64,000 bases of DNA. It comes from DATAZK01 sp963731205. Its GTDB lineage: Bacteria > Actinomycetota > Actinomycetes > Frankiales > Frankiaceae. The position numbers and the translations under genes were made by a program. The stretch is from assembly GCA_963731205.1 (NCBI GenBank), contig CAVSUJ010000001.1, positions 434,001 to 498,000 on the forward strand, read 5' to 3'. Below are positions 8,737 to 16,740 of this stretch, piece after piece. Every line of letters starts with the position of its first letter. Within the stretch, counting starts at the first letter, position 1. The notes under the pieces were generated by a model. That model saw only the letters and a list, made by a program, of their open reading frames with translations. It was not told the origin of the DNA and made no database searches.

Positions 8737-9642
8737 GTGCCCAGTGACTGGCGTTCCACCGGCCTGCCGAGCGCTGACGCTCGCGACGACTTCACCCGCG
8801 CCCGTCGCCGCGCCGCCTGGGCGAAGGTCTTCGCCCGCCTCTCGGGCCGGCCGGGGGATGTCGACGTGCTGCTGCCCTACGACGAGGTCGTCGCCGCGCT
8901 CGGCCCGCGGGAGATCATCCCGCTCGGGCTGAAGACCGTTCCGCTGGATTCGATCGTCGGCTCCACCGATCGGACCGGCGGCTTCGACCGCCACTTCCGG
9001 CCGACCAGCGGCCAGCCGCGGGAGCGCTTCGAGCGGTTGGCCGCCGCCGCCCGCCGCGGGGAGTCGTTCCCGCCGGTCGATCTCTACCGGGTCGGCGCGC
9101 TGCATTTCGTCCGGGACGGGCACCACCGCGTTGCCGTGGCCCGCGCGCTCGACTGGCGCGTGATCCCCGCTTACGTCACCGAGGTCCGTACGGCCCTGCC
9201 GGCGCCGCCCGACCTGACCATCGCCGACCTGCCGCGCAAGAGCGGCCAGCGGGTGTTCTTCGAGCGGGTGCCGTTGCCGGAGGAGGTACGCGACGCGATT
9301 CGACTGCGAGAGCCCGACGACTACTTCTCCCTCGCTGAGGGCGTCGAGGCGTGGGCGTTCCGCTACATGATGGAACGCGCCGAGCTGATCGCCCGCCGGG
9401 AAGCGGCGGGGCTGTGGTGGAGCGAGGAGTACGAGCCGGCGGTACGCCTGCTGCGCGACGAGGACCTCATCGCCGAGCTGGCCGAGGACGACCCCGGCCT
9501 CACCGACACCGAGGCGTATCTACGCTTCTCCGCGCAGCGCTACCGGCTGCTTCGTACGCACACCTGGGACGACCGCGCGGTCGAGGTCGTCCGCGGAACG
9601 CCGCCGGTATCGCTCTCGCGTCGCCAGCACCGCCGTTCTTGA
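8737..9642 (+). CDS. ParB/sulfiredoxin-like domain protein, function unknown
   Basis: 301 residues. The centre contains FPPVDLYRVG followed by FVRDGHHRVAVARAL, the ParB/Srx-like motif in which a conserved acidic-Gly-His-His/Arg loop binds nucleotide. The flanks are charged helices (LLPYDEVVAALG; YDEVV). There is no helix-turn-helix of the true ParB chromosome-partition type, so a segregation role is not implied. GTG start at 8737. The gene ends 85 bp before a repeat cluster and converges on the sugC-like gene. The hypothetical function remains open. Confidence 0.75.
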   Translation: MPSDWRSTGLPSADARDDFTRARRRAAWAKVFARLSGRPGDVDVLLPYDEVVAALGPREIIPLGLKTVPLDSIVGSTDRTGGFDRHFRPTSGQPRERFERLAAAARRGESFPPVDLYRVGALHFVRDGHHRVAVARALDWRVIPAYVTEVRTALPAPPDLTIADLPRKSGQRVFFERVPLPEEVRDAIRLREPDDYFSLAEGVEAWAFRYMMERAELIARREAAGLWWSEEYEPAVRLLRDEDLIAELAEDDPGLTDTEAYLRFSAQRYRLLRTHTWDDRAVEVVRGTPPVSLSRRQHRRS

Positions 9643-9727
9643 CCGCCGAACTCGCGGTTCGACCGGTGACACGCCGGGCGCCGCCGGTGAAAGCGCGAGT
9701 CCCGCAGCACACCGACCCTCCAGGACC

Positions 9728-9817
9728 TGGCGCCAGCTTCACAGCGCGCTAGAGCACCGTCATTCGGTGGCGCCAGCTTCACAGCGCGCTAGAGCACCGT
9801 CATTCGGTGGCGCCAGG
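9728..9817. repeat. Perfect 40-bp tandem repeat bounded by TGGCGCCAG (locus B)
   Basis: Two identical 40-bp units (9728-9767 and 9768-9807) start TGGCGCCAGCTTCACAGCG and end with GCACCGTCATTCGG. A third TGGCGCCAGG at 9808-9817 closes the array. The bases after it, GTTCTGCGG, match the interior of the units at locus C. The array lies between two convergent genes. It belongs to the same repeat family as loci A and C but with a shorter, different interior. Confidence 0.9.
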
Positions 9818-9845
9818 TTCTGCGGCAAACGTTTCGAAGCCGTGG

Positions 9846-11076
9846 TCAGCTGGCCGGCTGCTGCTTGCCCGCGTCCTGGCCTGCGTCCTGTGACGCCTGG
9901 TAGGTGAGGCTGTCACCGGTGTCGGGGTCGAACAGGTGCAGGCGCGTGGTGTCGACCCAGAGCTCGGCTTCCTCGCCCTCGCGGACGCGGCTGGCCGGGT
10001 CGAGCCGGGCGACGATCTGGCTCTCGTCGCTGTCGCTGTGCAGGTCCTCCTGATCCAGCTCGCGGGCCAGCTCGGTGAGGCCCGCCTGGTGCGGCGCGAT
10101 CGCCCCGCGGGACCGGCAGGTAGACGAACAGCTCCGAGCCCATCCATTCCACGACGTCGATGCGCGCCCGAAACGTCGAGCCGCGGTCACGGTCGCGGTC
10201 CTCGACGATCGCCGCGTCCTCGAAGTCCTCAGGCCGGATGCCGACGATGACGGGCTTCTCGTCGTGGCCGAGCCGGCTCACGAATTCCTCGGGCAACGGG
10301 ATCTCACCGAACGGCAGGTCGAGCTTGCCGCCCTTCAGCGTGGCCGGCAGGAAGTTCATCGACGGTGAGCCGATGAAGCCGGCGACGAACAGGTTGATCG
10401 GGTTGTTGTAGAGCTCGCGCGGTGAGGCGACCTGCTGCAGGATTCCCTTGCGCAGTACGGCAACGCGGTCGCCGAGGGTCATGGCTTCGGTCTGGTCGTG
10501 GGTGACGTAGACCGTGGTCGTGCCGAAACGCTTCTGAAGCCGGGAGATCTCGGTGCGCATCTGCACGCGCAGCTTCGCGTCCAGATTGGAAAGCGGCTCG
10601 TCGAACAGGAACGCGTTGGGCTCGCGCACGATCGCGCGACCCATCGCCACCCGCTGCCGCTGACCGCCGGACAGGGCAGCGGGCTTGCGGTCGAGCAGCT
10701 CGGTGAGCTCCAGCGTGCGCGCCGCCTCGTCGACCAGCCCGTCGGCCTTGGCCTTGTCCATCTTGGCCAGCCGCAACGGGAAGGCGATGTTCTCCCGAAC
10801 CGAAAGATGCGGGTACAGCGCATAGTTCTGGAACACCATCGCGAGGTTGCGGTCCTTCGGTCCGGCCTCGTTGACGCGCTTGCCGCCGATCGTCAGGTCG
10901 CCGGAGCTGATGTCCTCCAGGCCGACGATCATCCGCAGCAGCGTGGACTTCCCGCATCCCGAGGGCCCGACCAGGATGACGAACTCCCCGTCGGCGATGT
11001 CGAGGTCGACGTTGTCCACCGCCACCGTGCCGTCGGCGAACCGCTTCGAGACACCTTTGAGCGTGATTTCAGACAT
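9846..11076 (-). pseudogene. sugC: ABC importer ATPase, SugC/MsmK/UgpC type, with a +1 frameshift
   Basis: Begins ATG at 11076 and shows Walker A GPSGCGKST, the Q-loop, signature LSGGQRQRVAMGRA, Walker B AFLFDEPLSNLDAK and the H-loop VTHDQTEAMTLGD. It then enters the C-terminal TOBE/MRD regulatory region. Near 10103-10112 the frame shifts: the expected C-terminus (from APHQAGLTELARELDQ to KQQPAS) continues in another frame and stops at 9846. The span is 3n+1 bases, so one extra base (in a GGGG run on the coding strand) explains it. It powers sugar uptake with the adjacent permeases. Either a sequence error or loss of the regulatory domain. Confidence 0.8.
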
Positions 11077-11081
11077 CTGGG

Positions 11082-11969
11082 TCAGCCCTTCACTGCGCCG
11101 GAGGTGAGACCGGCGACGATGCGCCGCTGGAAGATCAACACCATGATGATGATGGGGATGGTCACGACGATCGCTGCCGCCGCGATCGCACCGGTGGGTT
11201 GGGAGAACTGCGAGGCGCCGGTGAAGAAGTTCAGCGCCGCGGGGACCGTGCGACTTCGGTCGGTCGAGGTCAGCGTGATGGCAAAGACGAAGTCGTTCCA
11301 GCAGAAGAAGAACACCAGGATGGCCGAGGTGAAAACCCCAGGCGCGGCAAGGGGAACGATGACTTTGCGGAACGCCTGGAACGGGGTGGCCCCGTCGACG
11401 GCGGCGGCCTGCTCGAGCTCCCACGGGATCTGCCGGAAGAACGCCGACAGCGTCCAGATCGCCATCGGCAGGGCGAAGGTCATGTACGGGATGATGAGGC
11501 CGGGCCAGGTGTCGTAGAGACCGAGTGAGCGCCACATGTTGAACAGCGGACCGACGATCGAGATCGGCGGGAACATCGCGATGGCCAGCGCTGCCGACAG
11601 CACGATCTTCTTGCCGGGGAAGTTCAGCCGGGCGATCGCGTACGCGGCGAGGGTGGCCAGGATGACCGCGATCACCGTGGAGATCAGCGTGATGCCGATC
11701 GAGTTGATGAGGGGCCGGACGAAGACGCCGGTGCCGAAGATCGTCGAGTAGTTCACCCACGAGAAGTGCTTCGGGACGATCGACCCGTCGGTGATGTCGC
11801 TCTGCGGCTTGAGGGAGAGCGAGAGGATCCAGAGGATCGGGATGATCGCGTAGAGCACGATGACGACCGATCCGAGGATCCAGAACGGCTGGATCTTGCG
11901 CTTGTCCATCGGGATCTCGCGCGTGCCCGGCGCCCTGCGGGCCGAACCGGTGGCGGCGATGGTGGCCAT
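11082..11969 (-). CDS. sugB: Sugar ABC transporter permease, SugB/MalG type
   Basis: 295 residues with about six transmembrane helices. The C-terminal cytoplasmic loop EQAAAVDGATPFQAFRKVIVPLAAPG is the EAA motif that contacts the ATPase. Residues 1-25 are a basic cytoplasmic leader. The ATG at 11967-11969 shares one base with the stop of the other permease gene. Together with the LpqY-like binding protein this matches the order lpqY-sugA-sugB-sugC of the mycobacterial trehalose-recycling importer. The substrate is inferred from the binding protein, not from the permease. Confidence 0.85.
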   Translation of the reverse strand: MATIAATGSARRAPGTREIPMDKRKIQPFWILGSVVIVLYAIIPILWILSLSLKPQSDITDGSIVPKHFSWVNYSTIFGTGVFVRPLINSIGITLISTVIAVILATLAAYAIARLNFPGKKIVLSAALAIAMFPPISIVGPLFNMWRSLGLYDTWPGLIIPYMTFALPMAIWTLSAFFRQIPWELEQAAAVDGATPFQAFRKVIVPLAAPGVFTSAILVFFFCWNDFVFAITLTSTDRSRTVPAALNFFTGASQFSQPTGAIAAAAIVVTIPIIIMVLIFQRRIVAGLTSGAVKG

Positions 11970-12907
11970 CAGCGCTCCCCTCGAACCTGACCGAGATCGG
12001 TCCGGAATCCCTTGACGAAGATGAACGCGATGATGATCACGAGAATGAAGAGGATGACCGAGACCGCTGAACCGAGGCCGAGGTTCAGCTGGCTGATCAG
12101 CTCGTTGTAACCGAGCTGGGAGAGGGTGGCGGTGTTGTTGCCGCCCCGGGTCTGGATGAAGACGGTGTCGAAGATGCGCACCGCGTCAAGCGTGCGGAAC
12201 AGGACGGCGACCAGGACCGCCGACTTCATGTTCGGCAGGATCACCCGCAGCAGTCGCTGCCAGGCGTTCGCGCCGTCGACCTTGGCGGCTTCGACGTAGT
12301 CGTTGGGCACCGTCGCCAGGCCGGCGAGCAACAGCAGCGACATGAACGGGGTCGTCTTCCAGATCTCGGTGATGGCAATGACGACCAGAGACGTGCCGCG
12401 GTTGTCGAGCGGTGGCGACGTCAGGTGCCAGAACCCGCCGATGCTGGGGGAGACGGCGAACTGGAAGGCGAACGCCGAGACCACCGTGATGATCCCGTAG
12501 GGCAGCAGGATGGCGGTGCGTACGACGTTGCGCCCGAAGATCGCCCGGTGCATGAACAGCGCGAGCGCCATGCCCAGCACGAGCTCGACCGCCACCGATG
12601 CGATCACGATGATGAACGTGTTGAACATGACGTCCCAGAAGCGGGACGAGCTCAGGATCTTGCCGTAGTTGGCGAACCAGACGTACTTGCGGTCATTGGG
12701 GAAACGCAGGTTGTAGCGCTGGATCGACAGCCAGATCGAGTAGCAGATCGGGTAGATCGTCACGGCCAGCATGACGATGACGGCCGGCGCCACCAGCCGC
12801 AGGCCGAGGCGGCGCTCGGCCTTGTCGCGGTCGGTGAGAATCGACTTGCGGCGATGCCCGCCCGAAGCCGGGGTGGTGCCGGTCGGGGTCTCGGCAATCG
12901 TGGTCAC
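11969..12907 (-). CDS. sugA: Sugar ABC transporter permease, SugA/MalF type
   Basis: 312 residues with six or seven hydrophobic helices and the EAA loop VEAAKVDGANAWQRLLRVILP near residue 215. The N-terminal 35 residues are hydrophilic and cytoplasmic. The GTG start overlaps the stop of the binding-protein gene by 4 bp (GTGA), and its own stop touches the next permease start. The three membrane-complex genes are therefore translationally coupled. It forms the heterodimeric channel with the downstream permease. Confidence 0.85.
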   Translation of the reverse strand: MTTIAETPTGTTPASGGHRRKSILTDRDKAERRLGLRLVAPAVIVMLAVTIYPICYSIWLSIQRYNLRFPNDRKYVWFANYGKILSSSRFWDVMFNTFIIVIASVAVELVLGMALALFMHRAIFGRNVVRTAILLPYGIITVVSAFAFQFAVSPSIGGFWHLTSPPLDNRGTSLVVIAITEIWKTTPFMSLLLLAGLATVPNDYVEAAKVDGANAWQRLLRVILPNMKSAVLVAVLFRTLDAVRIFDTVFIQTRGGNNTATLSQLGYNELISQLNLGLGSAVSVILFILVIIIAFIFVKGFRTDLGQVRGER

Positions 12908-14235
12908 AGGACCGCCTCCGACTTGAGGGCCAGCTTGGCCAGATTTCGCAGCTTGTCGGCTGTCTTCGGGGGGTTGACCGACTTCAGCGGGACCAGGGTC
13001 TCCTGAACGGCCAGGCTGATGTCGTTGTAGGCGGGGGTGACCGGCCGGGGTGCGGCGTCGTTGATGGACTCCCGCAGCAGAGCGGCGAACGGGTACTGCT
13101 TCTTGTCGATCTGGTCATAGAGGGCCGACAGCGTCGGCGGGTTGCCGCCCTTCTCCGCGGCGTCGAGCTGGTTCTTGGGCTGCACGATGCATTCCGCCGC
13201 GGCCACGTCCAGCGCCTTGTGCTTGCTGTGGCTGGCGATGCCGATGTTGAACCCGCCCAGCGGGGGCTTGCTCGGCTTGCCGGCGATGACCTCCGGGTAG
13301 CGCGCCCAGCCGAGGTCGGCCTGCAGACCCTTCACCGCCGCCGCGCTCGGGTAGATGAACGGATAGTTGATCTCGTAAGCCGACCCGCCCTTCTCGAAGG
13401 CGGCGCGGCTGCTGTCCTCGTTCGCGGTGTTGAGCTCGGGGTCGGCAGCCGAGGATGAGGCCAGCTTCTTCAGTGCCGCCAGCGCGGTGACGGTCGGGCC
13501 CTGCGCGAGGCTGATGGTGGCGTCGGAGCCCTTGCTGGCGTCATTGACGAACGAGCCGCCGGCCGACGCCAGCAGGGCGTTGAACGTGACGGTCATGCTC
13601 TCGGCCTGAACACCCTGGATCTGCACCTTGAGGTGCTTGGAGACGGCCGTGTCGACCATCTGGTCCCAGGTGAAGTCCTTGCCCGGCGTCGGGACGAGGC
13701 TCTTGCGGTACCAGAGCAGCTGGGTGTTCGAGGTGTACGGCGCCCCGTAGAGCTTGCCCTGATAGGTGGCACTCGCCAGTGGTCCCTTGAGCACCCCGTT
13801 GCTCAACTTGGCTTTGGCGTCGTCGGGGAAGGCGTACAGCCAGCCGGCGTTCGCGAACTCGGCCGTCCAGATGACGTCCATGCCGATCAGGTCGACGGAG
13901 CTGTCGTTGGCGGCGAGCCGGCGCACGATCTGCTCACGCTGATCAGTGGCGCGCGAGGGGAGCTCCTGCTCCTTGATGACGAACTTGCCCTTGTTCTGCG
14001 TGTTGCAGGTGGCAATGGCGTCCTCGATCCAGCCGCCGGCCTGGGCGCCGATGTACCAGTTGATGACCGGGACGCCGTTGACGCTGCCGCTGCCGCCCTG
14101 GCCACAGGCGGCGAGGACAGGAGCGATCATGGCGCCGACGACAGCGATGCCGGCGTATCGCCGGCGCTGACGAGCACGTCTGTGGTTGTGCCTGCTGCGG
14201 GATGTGGAGCGGCTGGGGGAATCCGCAGGACGCAC
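12904..14235 (-). CDS. lpqY: Lipoprotein sugar-binding protein, LpqY-like (trehalose type)
   Basis: 443 residues. A basic N-terminus and hydrophobic stretch lead to the lipobox VLAAC, giving lipidation at about Cys44. The mature part contains ANDSSVDLIGMDVIWTAEF, closely like the mycobacterial trehalose-binding LpqY as I recall it; this is the main reason for proposing trehalose. GTG start at 14235 with GGGAGG six bases upstream. It is the first gene of the transporter block and follows the glucosidase gene after 113 bp. Other alpha-glucosides remain possible. Confidence 0.8.
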   Translation of the reverse strand: MRPADSPSRSTSRSRHNHRRARQRRRYAGIAVVGAMIAPVLAACGQGGSGSVNGVPVINWYIGAQAGGWIEDAIATCNTQNKGKFVIKEQELPSRATDQREQIVRRLAANDSSVDLIGMDVIWTAEFANAGWLYAFPDDAKAKLSNGVLKGPLASATYQGKLYGAPYTSNTQLLWYRKSLVPTPGKDFTWDQMVDTAVSKHLKVQIQGVQAESMTVTFNALLASAGGSFVNDASKGSDATISLAQGPTVTALAALKKLASSSAADPELNTANEDSSRAAFEKGGSAYEINYPFIYPSAAAVKGLQADLGWARYPEVIAGKPSKPPLGGFNIGIASHSKHKALDVAAAECIVQPKNQLDAAEKGGNPPTLSALYDQIDKKQYPFAALLRESINDAAPRPVTPAYNDISLAVQETLVPLKSVNPPKTADKLRNLAKLALKSEAVL

Positions 14236-14348
14236 ATTCGCCTCCCGAGCTCACGGGCCACCCCCGGTCAGGGTGACCACGATCACAGCACCTCCCCTCC
14301 GTTATCCGCCGGAAACATCACCCGGCGCAACTTTTGTGCAGCGCAGTG

Positions 14349-15938
14349 TCAGACCGGACGCAGCCAGAGCGCAGTTTCAGCTGCTAGCTCGTGACCATCG
14401 CCCACTGAGCTGCTCATCAAGATGACATCGCCCTCAGGAAGCGGAACGGCGGTCCCGGAGAAATTGACCCAGCACTCGAGCCGGCTGTCACCCGTCCCGC
14501 GCTCGAACCGGAGGACGTCCGGCGGAGCCGGGAGCCAACGGAATCCGCTGTGGGCCCCGCCGGCGAGGGCCGGATCGGTGCGGCGCAGAGCCAAAGCCGA
14601 CCGATACAGCTCGAGGGTGCTGCCGCCGCGCCCGGTCTGAGCGGCGACTGTGAGCGGGCCCCAGTCCGCGGGCTGCGGCAGCCAGGTCGCCGCGCCCGCC
14701 GGCGCGAATCCGTACGGCGGTGCGTCACCGGACCACGGCATCGGCACCCGGGCGCCGTCACGCGATGCCTGGGTGCCGTTCGAGCGAAACCACTGCGGGT
14801 CCTGGATGGCAGCGGGTGGCACGTCGACTTCCGGCAGCCCGAGCTCCTCGCCGTTGTAGAGGTAGCAGACGCCCGGCAGCGCGAGCATCACCAGCGTCGC
14901 CGCGCGGGCCCGCTCCAGGCCGCCGAGCCGGGTGCGATGGCGTACGACATCGTGGTTCGAGAGCACCCACGTGGCGGGAGTGCCGGCCGGGAGTACGTCG
15001 AACTCGGTGTCGATGGTCCGGCGAACCGCCGCGGCGTCCCACGGCGCGCTGAGGTAGCGGAAGTTGAACGCGAGGTCGAGTTCGTCCGGACGCACGTAGC
15101 GCGCGAGCGCCTCCGCGTCCCTGATCCACACCTCGCCGGTCGCCATCCGGTCGCCGTCGTAGCTGTCGAGGATGCGCCGCCACCGCCGGTAGATGTCGTG
15201 CACCTCGGGCTGGTCGTACGCATAACGCTCTTCCGCGCCGATGCCGAACGCCCCGTGGCGATCCGGGCCCGGGTTGTCGCGCAGCGCCTCGTCCTTGACG
15301 AGCCCGTGGGCGACGTCGATGCGAAACCCGTCGACGCCGCGGTCCAGCCAGAAGCGCAGGATGCTCTCGTACGCGTCGCCGATCGCCGGGTTACGCCAGT
15401 TGAGGTCGGGCTGCTCCGGAGCGAACAGGTGCAGGAACCATTCGCCGCTGCGTAGCTCGCGGGTCCACGCGGGGCCACCGAAGACGCTGCGCCAGTTGTT
15501 GGGCGGGCCGCCGCCGGTCGATCCGGGGCGAAACAGGTAGCGCCCGCGCTCCGGGCTGCCCGGCCGGGCGTAGAGCGCAGCCTCGAAGTCGGGATGGCGA
15601 TCGCTGGTGTGGTTGGGGACCACGTCGATCGTGACCTTCAACCCCAGGGCGTGAGCGTCTTCGAGAAGCGCGTCGAACGCGTCAAGATCGCCGAAGAGCG
15701 GGTCGACGGCGCAAGGGTTGGCGACGTCGTAGCCGCCGTCGGCCATCGGCGAACGGTAGAAGGGCGTCAGCCAGAGCGCGTCGACCCCGAGATCCGCCAG
15801 ATAGGGCAGCCGCTCGCGCAGCCCGGTCAGATCGCCGACCCCGTCGCCGTCGCCGTCGGCGAAGCTGCGGATGTACACCTCGTAGAAGACCGCGTGCTCC
15901 CACCACTTGCGGGCTTTGCGTGGTGATTCCTGCGCCAT
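14349..15938 (-). CDS. GH13 family alpha-glucosidase
   Basis: 529 residues from the ATG at 15938 (AGGAT upstream); an in-frame ATG at 15947 is an alternative. The (beta/alpha)8 amylase-fold motifs are in order: DVVPNHTS, GFRIDVAH (nucleophile Asp), ATGEVW (acid/base Glu) and LSNHDVVRH (transition-state Asp). The length and the WEHAVFYEVYIRSFADGDGDG start fit oligosaccharide-cleaving alpha-glucosidases rather than trehalose synthase. No signal peptide, so it acts in the cytoplasm on imported sugar. It lies upstream of and co-directional with the importer genes, implying a shared uptake-and-hydrolysis role. Confidence 0.9.
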   Translation of the reverse strand: MAQESPRKARKWWEHAVFYEVYIRSFADGDGDGVGDLTGLRERLPYLADLGVDALWLTPFYRSPMADGGYDVANPCAVDPLFGDLDAFDALLEDAHALGLKVTIDVVPNHTSDRHPDFEAALYARPGSPERGRYLFRPGSTGGGPPNNWRSVFGGPAWTRELRSGEWFLHLFAPEQPDLNWRNPAIGDAYESILRFWLDRGVDGFRIDVAHGLVKDEALRDNPGPDRHGAFGIGAEERYAYDQPEVHDIYRRWRRILDSYDGDRMATGEVWIRDAEALARYVRPDELDLAFNFRYLSAPWDAAAVRRTIDTEFDVLPAGTPATWVLSNHDVVRHRTRLGGLERARAATLVMLALPGVCYLYNGEELGLPEVDVPPAAIQDPQWFRSNGTQASRDGARVPMPWSGDAPPYGFAPAGAATWLPQPADWGPLTVAAQTGRGGSTLELYRSALALRRTDPALAGGAHSGFRWLPAPPDVLRFERGTGDSRLECWVNFSGTAVPLPEGDVILMSSSVGDGHELAAETALWLRPV

Positions 15939-16109
15939 GGATCGCATCCTGCCTGGGAGCCCGGGTCTGGGGACGGCAGAAGGCTCACCCTGGAGATGAG
16001 GTCGAGCGTCAACTGACGGTTCAGGGCCTCGGCGCACGGCAGAGCCGCGGACGTCGTTGGTGAAAACTTGTGGGTGCGCGCCGCTGCCTGGCGGTGGTCG
16101 GGCAGGCCT

Positions 16110-16135
16110 AAAAACCCCTGGTTTGCAGGGTTTTT
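16110..16135. terminator. Terminator-like hairpin with A/U-rich stem base
   Basis: AAAAACCC and GGGTTTTT flank a short loop; with one bulged C the CCCTG/CAGGG pairs extend the stem. The U-run works in either direction. It sits between two divergently transcribed genes (glucosidase and lnt), where no annotated transcript should end. It may close a small unannotated RNA. The rest of 15939-16300 shows no convincing gene. Confidence 0.5.
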
Positions 16136-16304
16136 GTGGGCTTAGGGTGGGGCCGAGGGAAGGGGGTCGGAGCGACACGTACGGAGTGGCGCACAAGACA
16201 CGCCGTGCCAACGCACAACAACCAACGAATGTCTCGCGGATGAACGGCCGGAAAAGCGTCATCATGCTGCGCTAGCTCACGGCAAACGCTGGTCAGGGCG
16301 AGAG

Positions 16305-16333
16305 TTGACACCCAGAGTGCGACCGCCGATACA
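16305..16333 (+). promoter_or_regulatory. Candidate sigma-70-type promoter for lnt-ppm1
   Basis: TTGACA at 16305-16310, a 17-bp spacer and GATACA at 16328-16333 give a near-consensus housekeeping promoter. It would start transcription near 16340, about 400 nt before the lnt start codon. Confidence 0.5.
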
Positions 16334-16339
16334 GTTCCG

Positions 16340-16740
16340 CACCATGCTCACCACGTCGGCCGGAGGCCATTCATGGGCCTCCGTCCCGATCGGCACGGAG
16401 CCGACCTACGCGAGGTCGGGCATCCGCCAGCCGGAGCCGGGGGGACGGGGACCTGAATCCGGGGCCAGCCGACGTCTCCGGTACGCGTCAGGGGGGAACG
16501 GCCGGGTCGGCCTGTCTCTCGGCGTGTCCGGGGGAGGGGCCCGAGTCATCCAGTAGACAACGGCTGTCTGCCTGCTGCCAGCGGGCCGGCGGCCGGTCCG
16601 AAGGGTGACTCGGGCCCGATACCCCCATGGTGATCGGGGTCGCTTCGGATTGCCACAGCGATCCGCGGCGCGCTCATGTGAGGACTCTTTGTGGTGGCCT
16701 GCTGGTCACTGAAACGTCACTCATCCGGCAGGATGTACCG
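16340..16740 (+). other. Long structured 5' leader upstream of lnt
   Basis: About 400 nt without a convincing gene but rich in hairpins: GGAGGCC/GGCCTCC (16362-16382), CCGACCT/AGGTCGG (16401-16419) and a 15-base long-range stem (16537-16551 with 16603-16617, one G-T pair). GTCGGC at 16355-16360 can pair with GCCGAC at 16400-16405, which competes with the second hairpin. An 83-codon open frame (16305-16556) lacks coding character. I do not recognise a known riboswitch class. Confidence 0.45.

Noticed and set aside
8737..9642. A chromosome-partitioning ParB
   Set aside because: Only the ParB/Srx-like nucleotide loop is present; there is no helix-turn-helix, parA or parS-like site nearby.
659..9817. 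A CRISPR array from the regularly spaced repeats
   Set aside because: Too few units, no unique spacers (the 40-bp units are identical throughout), and no cas genes.
16305..16556. An 83-codon frame in the lnt leader as a leader peptide
   Set aside because: Its start overlaps the promoter -35 box, there is no ribosome site and the composition is not protein-like.
16340..16740. A c-di-AMP (ydaO-type) riboswitch in the lnt leader
   Set aside because: G-rich runs and CTGAATCC recall parts of the motif, but the conserved core order and the GTCAGCTAACC-type segment are missing.
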